In this document: positions 10,040 through 15,397 of the stretch, piece by piece
Position numbering within the stretch: the stretch's first letter is position 1
Layout of the letters: every line of letters begins with the position of its first letter
Assembly: GCA_947066815.1 (NCBI GenBank)
Contig: CAMSZT010000027.1
Span: 1 to 46,134 of the forward strand
DNA length: 46,134 nt
Source: an uncultured Lachnotalea sp.
GTDB taxonomy: Bacteria > Bacillota > Clostridia > Lachnospirales > Lachnospiraceae
Direction: 5' to 3'
Notes under the pieces: generated by a model
What the model saw: only the letters and a program-made list of their open reading frames with translations
Told to the model about the DNA's origin: nothing
Database searches by the model: none
Program-made: the position numbers and the translations under genes

Positions 10040-10432
10040 ATGAAGGATCGGAGCGATCGGATTTTTTATGTCTGCCCCCGTTGTGGAATGTCAATTGTCA
10101 ATGAGGAAGAATGTACCTTTTGCGGGAGTACGATGATCAAAACTCCATATACGGAGGATGACTATATTAAGGCAGGAAACAGTAAGAAATTTTTTAATAA
10201 GCTTCTCAATGAATATGTCTATGGAAATCCTCTCTACAGTGAATTCGAGTATCAGCGGAGAGAGGAGGAAAAGTACCGGAGGTATCGCGGCTCGTCCGTC
10301 CTGCGCTGTCCCAGCTGCGGGTCCACGGCCGTGACCACGGGCCAGAGGGGGTATTCGGCCGTCTACGGTTTTGCGGGGAGCGCCCGGACGGTCAACCGCT
10401 GCGGGAACTGCGGATATTCCTGGGAGCCGTGA
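10040..10432 (+). CDS. Small double zinc-ribbon protein (moron-like)
   Basis: Encodes 130 residues. An N-terminal zinc ribbon (CPRC at ~12-15, CTFC at ~25-28) and a C-terminal one (CPSC at ~90-93, CGNC at ~121-124) flank a charged, Tyr-rich linker. The start has a strong AGGAGGAGG site six bases upstream, and a full promoter lies just before it. It is the only plus-strand gene in the 18-kb phage block, which fits an accessory 'moron' gene expressed from a prophage. The first two thirds are AT-rich, while the last third matches the GC-rich neighbours. Specific function is not recognisable; nucleic-acid binding or a simple metal-binding scaffold are possibilities. Confidence 0.75.
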   Translation: MKDRSDRIFYVCPRCGMSIVNEEECTFCGSTMIKTPYTEDDYIKAGNSKKFFNKLLNEYVYGNPLYSEFEYQRREEEKYRRYRGSSVLRCPSCGSTAVTTGQRGYSAVYGFAGSARTVNRCGNCGYSWEP

Positions 10433-10978
10433 AGCTCATTTTTATTACCTGCGGGAGCCACTGCGCCGGATTTTTGATCTCCGCTGCACTGGCTCTTTTT
10501 TTGCACCGTCCATGCATTCTCTCCGGTGCGGGAGAGCCACAGATGTACACCATATGCGGCATGAGCGCATACGGACAGACGGGGCGGTGTACGGCGCCCT
10601 GCCCATGACTATGCCTTTCTGAAACATGGGCCGTAAGGTGGCGGTTCCAGATTCCCATTATAGTCGATGAACGTTCCTCCCCAGGACAGGGAGGCTTCGC
10701 TGCAGATTTCCCTCGCCCCGGACTTTTTACGGTACGCAGTCCCTTTCAGGCTGCCCGCCATGAAATCGAAAAAAGCCGTCCTGCTCTTCCATGGTTTCGT
10801 ATCCGGGGGAATGGGTTACCCTGTGCGCGCTGTCAGACGCAGCATGCTTCTTACGCATGCCAGTTTCGGTTGTTTTCTGTGCAGCCCCTCGCCTGTGCCC
10901 CCGTTTCGGCACAGGCTCGTTCCGTGTTGCCACCGGACTGCAGTGGGCGTTTCATCGTGATGACAGAGAGGGGCATTT
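10433..10978. other. 546-base region without a convincing gene
   Basis: Neither strand has an open frame with both a good ribosome binding site and protein-like composition. It contains a perfect 9-bp hairpin, GCCTGTGCC at 10891-10899 and GGCACAGGC at 10908-10916, with an 8-base loop and no T-run. A start-less minus-strand open frame at 10609-10815 (internal ATG at 10761, giving 50 residues) reads moderately protein-like but has no clear ribosome site. The region separates the tape measure remnant and zinc-ribbon gene from the lysis genes, so it may be filler carried in with the zinc-ribbon gene, a decayed gene or an RNA. Confidence 0.4.
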
Positions 10979-11134
10979 TTAAAACCTCTCACCCACGTTT
11001 TGTAATGCGGTCAGCCGCTTGGCGACGATCCTGGCGGCGCTTTCCATGCTGTCAAAGCCGTCCATGGCTTTTGCGACATGCTCTTCGAAGTCTTTCAGCC
11101 GTTCGGAAAAGCCCGGCGTTGTCAGGTCATTCAT
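10979..11134 (-). CDS. Small phage protein of unknown function
   Basis: Encodes 51 residues (MNDLTTPGFSERLKDFEEHV...), predicted helical and soluble. The start overlaps the end of the preceding small gene by 8 bases and has GGAGG 6-7 bases upstream, so translation is coupled. It ends at a TAA at 10979-10981. It lies just downstream of the holin, amidase and another small gene. Such small helical genes next to lysis genes are common in clostridial prophages, but I cannot name a function. Confidence 0.55.
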   Translation of the reverse strand: MNDLTTPGFSERLKDFEEHVAKAMDGFDSMESAARIVAKRLTALQNVGERF

Positions 11135-11363
11135 GTGCGCCTCCTCCTTCCGCCCTTTCGGCTGTTCTTTCCCCGGCGGCCTGCCCCAGGGCTGTTGCGA
11201 AGGTCCTTGCGTCCTCGGGTGTCAGGGCCTTTGCCAGCCCGCAGAATGCCGCCGCCGTTTCGTTCAGGGAAGCGGCGATGGCGTTCACCTTCTGCAGGGT
11301 GTCCAGGGACAGTTCCAGCAGGGCCTTCTTCTGTTTTCTGTAACATAATGATTTTTGAAACAT
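11127..11363 (-). CDS. Small helical phage protein near lysis cassette
   Basis: Encodes 78 residues starting MFQKSLCYRKQKKALLELSL. A longer open frame reaches 11459, but the ATG at 11363 has AGGAGG eight bases upstream and is chosen. The protein is basic at the N-terminus and then helical (LDTLQKVNAIAASLNETAAAF). It lies 70 bases after the amidase and overlaps the next small gene. No family recognised; an accessory lysis or tail-chaperone role is conceivable from position only. Confidence 0.6.
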   Translation of the reverse strand: MFQKSLCYRKQKKALLELSLDTLQKVNAIAASLNETAAAFCGLAKALTPEDARTFATALGQAAGERTAERAEGGGAHE

Positions 11364-11433
11364 CAGCTTGTTTCCTCCTTCTTGTTTTTTTGAGTGGAAG
11401 CTTGCAGAAGCTTCCACCCGCGCAGCCGGAAGC

Positions 11434-12198
11434 TCACCGCACATACCTGGGCCAGACATATCCGGTCAGGCGGCCGTCCGTCACCTTGTACCAGACGTCC
11501 CCGTCCGGATCCTTTCCGGCGCCGAGGATCCTGAGGGATGCTCCGCCCTTCACCGTTCCGAGGACGGCGCCGTTTGGCGTCCGCCTCACGTTCAGGGAGG
11601 AGCAGCCGGTGACGACGGCGTTTCTGGTTTCTGCCTGGCCGGAGGAGGGGCCCGCGTTCCCGGCCTTTAAGCCGAATCTGTCGATGATCCCTTCCGCGAT
11701 GGCCCGGGCGGTCTCCTTCTGTCTCTGCCGGTAGAGGGCCAGGTCGGCCGCGCTGTCGTAGAAACAGACCTCGATCAGGGCGTAGTCGATGCCGAGCCGC
11801 AGGGCCGTGTTCATGTTCAGCAGGTCGCTCCGGCGCACGATCCCGTTATCGCCCCGCTTTTTAAAGCCCAGGGCTGCCATGTTATCCGCGATGGCCTGCT
11901 CCACGGAGATGCCGCCCTTGTAGGCGCTGTGGAGCTGGACGCTGGTCCCCCGGCCGCCCCCGGCGTTGAAGTGGACCTCGAAGATGTAGCGGTAGTCCTT
12001 CAGGCTGACCTTCAGGCAGCCGTTTTTGTTGTCCTGATACATGTCCCTCTCATAAGGATATACGTCCACCTGTGCGTAGGGGGACAGGAGAGGCAGGAGG
12101 GACCGGACAAGCTCGACGTTGAGACTGCCCTCGTCCACCCCTGTCGCTTTGCATAAGTTGTGTCCCGGCCTGTGGCCGGAAACCAGTAAGATCTTCAT
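11434..12198 (-). CDS. Phage endolysin: N-acetylmuramoyl-L-alanine amidase with SH3-like domain
   Basis: Encodes 254 residues. The N-terminal ~175 residues match the zinc-dependent Amidase_3 fold: SGHRPGHN gives His9, FEVHFNAG gives Glu74 and His76, and LIEVCFYD gives the catalytic Glu143. Residues ~185-254 look like a bacterial SH3 cell-wall-binding domain (SSLNVRRTPNGAVLGTV, ending in YVWPRYVR). The enzyme would cut the bond between muramic acid and the stem peptide to lyse the host. The ATG at 12198 overlaps the holin stop as ATGA. A much longer upstream open frame is only holin sequence in another frame and is not part of this protein. Confidence 0.9.
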   Translation of the reverse strand: MKILLVSGHRPGHNLCKATGVDEGSLNVELVRSLLPLLSPYAQVDVYPYERDMYQDNKNGCLKVSLKDYRYIFEVHFNAGGGRGTSVQLHSAYKGGISVEQAIADNMAALGFKKRGDNGIVRRSDLLNMNTALRLGIDYALIEVCFYDSAADLALYRQRQKETARAIAEGIIDRFGLKAGNAGPSSGQAETRNAVVTGCSSLNVRRTPNGAVLGTVKGGASLRILGAGKDPDGDVWYKVTDGRLTGYVWPRYVR

Positions 12199-12680
12199 TC
12201 TGTGTTCCCGCCTTTCTGTTCGTTTTCTTCTACCTTGTGTTTCAGCACGGCAATGTATCTTGCCAGCCACTCCGGCACCGGCGCGCCCATGCGGCCGGCG
12301 TTTTCCACGACAGAGAGCATCTCGTTGAGCAGATACCAGACGGTGACCATCAGGCCGAACACGGCTGTCTTCTGTACCGCAAAGCCCAGGGAGGCGGCGG
12401 TGTTCAAGATGATGTAATCGGCCGTCATGGCCACGGCGATCACGCAGAGGTATCCCACCTTTTTGATGATCCCCACGGCGCCTTTTCTGCTGTTCCATCC
12501 GTAGGACGGATCGTCAGGATGGTCTGCCGCTTCCACCTTTCCCGCCATCATGCCGGTGACGTAGTCCGCCGCCATCATGCCCATTAATAGGAGCAGGACG
12601 GGAAAGAGGATGCCCAGCCTCGCGCTGACGTAGGCCAGGACGCCGGAGAAAAATACCTGTACCATTTCGATGTGTTTCAC
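12195..12680 (-). CDS. Phage holin, toxin-secretion/lysis family
   Basis: Encodes 161 residues with hydrophobic segments at about 10-40 (including PVLLLLMGMMAADYVTG), 75-95 and 103-125, and a charged, Lys/Glu-rich C-terminus. The ADYVTGMMAGK segment and a later GWNSRKGAVGIIKKVGYL are typical of the phi-LC3/Cp-1-type holin family in Firmicutes. It would form the membrane lesion that releases the endolysin. Translation starts at GTG 12680, overlapping the stop of the upstream gene as GTGA, with AAAGG upstream. It is overlapped by the amidase start, giving the classical holin-endolysin pair. Confidence 0.88.
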   Translation of the reverse strand: MKHIEMVQVFFSGVLAYVSARLGILFPVLLLLMGMMAADYVTGMMAGKVEAADHPDDPSYGWNSRKGAVGIIKKVGYLCVIAVAMTADYIILNTAASLGFAVQKTAVFGLMVTVWYLLNEMLSVVENAGRMGAPVPEWLARYIAVLKHKVEENEQKGGNTE

Positions 12681-13072
12681 GTTATCAATCCTTTCGTTTT
12701 TGTCTCTGTGGTCCGGTCGAGATCCCGGTTGACCGCCTCGACCGCCTCGGAGAGGCCGGAGGTTTCCAGGAGGACGGCGTATCTGCCCAGCTCTTTTCTT
12801 GTGCGGGCAAGAAGCGCTTCCCCGGGCCGGGTCCTCAGATCGGCAAGCTCCTCGGGGGTCAGGTCGGTGCGCTCCGGGAGAAGGTCCGGGGCCGCCCCGG
12901 CGTTCCGGGCGGCCAGTACCTCCTCGATATACAGCTCATAGTGCTCCCTGCAGCAGGCCAGGGATCTCCAGTTTCCCATGGCCGCGCAGTAGGAGCAGCT
13001 GTAATAGTGTTTCCGGCCGCCGTCTTTCCCAAGGCTGCATTTGGAATATTTGCAGATGGTATTTGCTTTCAT
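12677..13072 (-). CDS. Cysteine-rich phage protein of unknown function
   Basis: Encodes 131 residues. The first 45 residues hold Cys7, Cys12, Cys26, Cys29, Cys40, Cys41 and His44, which could form one or two zinc sites. The rest is helical and charged, with an LTPEELADLRTRPGEALLARTR region. It follows the tail tube gene by 16 bases, the position where tail assembly chaperones are usually encoded, but I see no sequence support for that role and no -1 frameshift site. It overlaps the holin start by two bases. The ribosome site is weak. Confidence 0.65.
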   Translation of the reverse strand: MKANTICKYSKCSLGKDGGRKHYYSCSYCAAMGNWRSLACCREHYELYIEEVLAARNAGAAPDLLPERTDLTPEELADLRTRPGEALLARTRKELGRYAVLLETSGLSEAVEAVNRDLDRTTETKTKGLIT

Positions 13073-13088
13073 GGCCGGTCATGCCGCC

Positions 13089-13907
13089 TTACAGGGCGAC
13101 GGCATCCTCCTCGTCAAATACGATGAAGTCCCAGAGCCTCTTGGTGGCGGAAGCGCCGCAGCCGCCGGAGAGGGCCTCGAACTCCATGCCCTGGACGGAG
13201 GGGTCGTTGCCGAAGGCCAGGTCGAAGTTTCCGGCCGCCTTCGCCTTGGGGTAGACGATCTTCGCGTAGTAGCTCTTCTCCGTGCAGATGTCCTTGGCGA
13301 AGCAGTCGGCCACCAGCATTCCGGTGGCGGAGAACCGGTCTTCCCGGTTGCTGATCTTCTTGGCGTCCTTCACCTCGATATCGTAGAAGGTGTAGACCGT
13401 CTCCCCGGCGGCAAAGGCGCCGGTGGGAAGGGTGATCTTCTTCGCGGCCGGATCGTACTGGAAGGCCTCGTCGGAAGCCTCCGCGGCGATGGGGTAGGAG
13501 CGGCCGACCGTGCCGTCGGCGTTCCTCTTATAGATGTAGGGGATCTCGTTCCCCACTGCGCCTGCGGGCTTTACCGTCACGTCGGCGGTGGTCCCGTCGG
13601 CAGTGGTCAGCATGAAGAAATGCCTGGGAACGACAGTCGTCCCCTCCACGATCTCGGAGCCCACCTGCATGGCCATGACGCCGTCCACGATGGAGCCGTT
13701 GGTGGCGGTGATCCGGCTGGCCTTGTTCCGGTCGGCGGAGCCGATCTTCACGCCGTTCTTGCCGGTGGCATACACGGTCTCCTGCTCGTTGGTCATGGTC
13801 GCCTCCTGAAGGTCGTCCACCACGAACTGGCACACTCCGGTCTCCAGGTCAAAGAAGCTGATCCGCTCCATATTCTGTACGATATACTTATTGGAATTTA
13901 CACTCAT
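13089..13907 (-). CDS. Putative phage major tail (tube) protein
   Basis: Encodes 272 residues from ATG 13907, which has AAAGGAG seven bases upstream. The frame continues to 13967, but that extension lacks a ribosome site and overlaps the preceding gene. The protein is beta-rich and soluble, with short turns such as TATNGSIVDGVMAMQ and KKITLPTGAFAAGETVY, typical of tail tube or other self-assembling tail subunits. Position also fits: between connector-like genes and the lysis/tape measure genes. I recognise the style but not a specific named family. Confidence 0.6.
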   Translation of the reverse strand: MSVNSNKYIVQNMERISFFDLETGVCQFVVDDLQEATMTNEQETVYATGKNGVKIGSADRNKASRITATNGSIVDGVMAMQVGSEIVEGTTVVPRHFFMLTTADGTTADVTVKPAGAVGNEIPYIYKRNADGTVGRSYPIAAEASDEAFQYDPAAKKITLPTGAFAAGETVYTFYDIEVKDAKKISNREDRFSATGMLVADCFAKDICTEKSYYAKIVYPKAKAAGNFDLAFGNDPSVQGMEFEALSGGCGASATKRLWDFIVFDEEDAVAL

Positions 13908-13936
13908 TGTTTTTCTCCTTTCGAAAAAGGACCTGC

Positions 13937-14692
13937 CTACTTGTGCAGGTCCGGAATCGGGTTCCATATCTGTTTGTTTTTCATTTTGCCGCTGTCGATG
14001 GTTCCGTGGTAAATGCCGGACAACACGTGGTCCCGCTCCCTGCCGTAGGTGATGAAATAGTAGGATTCATACAGAAGGCTTAAGGGAAGCTCCATGACGG
14101 AAGTATAGTCATATTTGAAGCCGGGGCTGTTGACGCAGTATTTGATCATGTCCGAGATGCCGGACCGGCTGAGGATCCTGCCGTTCTGGCATTCCCTGGC
14201 AAGCTTCTTCCGCTTCCGCCGCATGCGGTCGATGAGGAACCGCTTGGCGGCAGCGTTGCCCGCGTCGTACTCCACCTGCTCGCTGATAAAGTGGATGTAG
14301 CGCAGGTAGGAGACGATCTGCCGGTGGACGGCTTCGTCGATGACAAAGCCGGGATCCTCCCGGTGTACCAGGAGCTTCCGTCCGTCCTCCCCGCGGACGT
14401 ATTTCCGGAAAGCCGTGAAATCCGTCCTCCCGAAGAGGATACAGGAAAGCTCCGGCGAGATCCGGGAGATGCCGTCAAAGAACAGGTCGTAATCCGTCAG
14501 CTCCTGGTAATCGATACCGTTGTCGTAAAGCTCCACGGCGATGTCATAGGGCTTTCTTGTGAACAGGTTCAGTACCTGGAAATAGAGCCCTTCCCCGAAC
14601 TCCATGATCTCATAGAGCCGGGGGTTGTACACCGTCAGATACCGGTTGATCCGATAGCTTCTGCCTCCGATCACATGGGCGAGCTCATCCAT
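13937..14692 (-). CDS. Phage-associated protein of unknown function
   Basis: Encodes 251 residues rich in Tyr, Arg and acidic residues (for example RYLTVYNPRLYEIMEFGEG and KKLARECQNGRI), with no signal peptide or membrane segment. The ATG at 14692 has AGGAGG seven bases upstream. It lies between the putative tail terminator and tail tube genes, with 11 and 29 bases to its neighbours. I do not recognise the family; a tail assembly or connector role follows only from position. Confidence 0.65.
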   Translation of the reverse strand: MDELAHVIGGRSYRINRYLTVYNPRLYEIMEFGEGLYFQVLNLFTRKPYDIAVELYDNGIDYQELTDYDLFFDGISRISPELSCILFGRTDFTAFRKYVRGEDGRKLLVHREDPGFVIDEAVHRQIVSYLRYIHFISEQVEYDAGNAAAKRFLIDRMRRKRKKLARECQNGRILSRSGISDMIKYCVNSPGFKYDYTSVMELPLSLLYESYYFITYGRERDHVLSGIYHGTIDSGKMKNKQIWNPIPDLHK

Positions 14693-14703
14693 GCCGCCCT
14701 CCT

Positions 14704-15189
14704 TTACAGCCGTCTGATCTCCCGAAAGCGGAAGGTCAGGGTGCGGACGGGGCGGCCGTCCGGAAGGACGCTCTCCAGATCGGAGACGTACTCCAGGGGG
14801 CTGGCCCCATAATTGGGATTTTGGCCGAAGATCCCGGTGAGGATGGAAGCGATGTGATCGGTCCGCGTCAGGAACGTATCAGAGGACAGCCGCATCTGTT
14901 CCGGCGGGACGATGACATGGAATGTGACCGTCACGTCTTTGAGGAGCGGATTTTTGGATTCTGTCTCCGGCATGTCGACAGCAAAGGTGAGGAGGCAGGG
15001 CGCCTCCGTCTGGATTTTTGACGGCCTTAAGTGCGGGAAAATGTTTTGATAGATCAGCCCGTCTCTGTTTTCGAGATAAGTGTTGTCGATGGCTGCGATA
15101 AGCGCGCGGCTCAAGGCGTCGTTTTCATTGTGGAGAAGGTCCGACAGGATCTTCTGTTTGTAAGCGGCAATGGCTGTTTCCTCTGCCAT
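14704..15189 (-). CDS. Putative phage tail terminator / connector protein
   Basis: Encodes 161 residues starting MAEETAIAAYKQKILSDLL. A helical N-terminus is followed by a beta-rich part (CLLTFAVDMPE, VTVTFHVIVPPEQ, TLTFRFREI). This layout, the length and the place before the tail tube gene resemble tail terminator/completion proteins that cap the tail. GGGAGGTGA supports the start. It is the first structural gene after the RNA polymerase gene, with a 208-base spacer between. Family assignment is tentative. Confidence 0.5.
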   Translation of the reverse strand: MAEETAIAAYKQKILSDLLHNENDALSRALIAAIDNTYLENRDGLIYQNIFPHLRPSKIQTEAPCLLTFAVDMPETESKNPLLKDVTVTFHVIVPPEQMRLSSDTFLTRTDHIASILTGIFGQNPNYGASPLEYVSDLESVLPDGRPVRTLTFRFREIRRL

Positions 15190-15397
15190 TGGAAGTCACC
15201 TCCCGGTTTGTTACAGAAATCCGTCTCCGTCCATTGCAATCCTCCGTTTGCTCCCGGATGCCGGCGTATCCGGGAGCGGACAGAGCGTCCGGACGAACGG
15301 ATTCGAACTTCTGTTCATATAACGGATTTTGCATTATCTGGAAAAATCCAGCAAAATCAACGTGTTTTTCATAAAAACAGAACGTGCATTCCGCAAT
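15190..15397 (-). promoter_or_regulatory. 208-base intercistronic spacer with strong hairpin
   Basis: Between the RNA polymerase gene and the first tail gene. It carries a perfect 10-bp hairpin, GCTCCCGGAT at 15250-15259 and ATCCGGGAGC at 15268-15277, without a following T-run on the minus strand. A weak TTGATT-16-GATAAT match lies nearer the polymerase gene. A seven-codon frame with a good CGGAGG site (MDGDGFL) lies just before the tail gene. The hairpin could stabilise or process the tail mRNA, and this is the logical place for a promoter read by the phage polymerase. Confidence 0.4.

Noticed and set aside
10609-10761. 50-residue minus-strand frame (MAGSLKGTAYRKKSGA...)
   Set aside because: Moderately protein-like but no clear ribosome site and no recognised family; kept only as a note on the gene-less region.
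11434-12498. 354-codon extension of the amidase frame
   Set aside because: The extra N-terminal part is out-of-frame holin sequence; the ATG at 12198 overlaps the holin stop and starts the amidase fold.
13041-14012. 323-codon plus-strand frame
   Set aside because: Antisense to the tail tube gene, low-complexity Gly/Val/Asp composition and no ribosome site.
15280-15330. tRNA-like motif (GTTCGAATCC on the minus strand)
   Set aside because: No matching T-stem, anticodon arm or acceptor stem around it.
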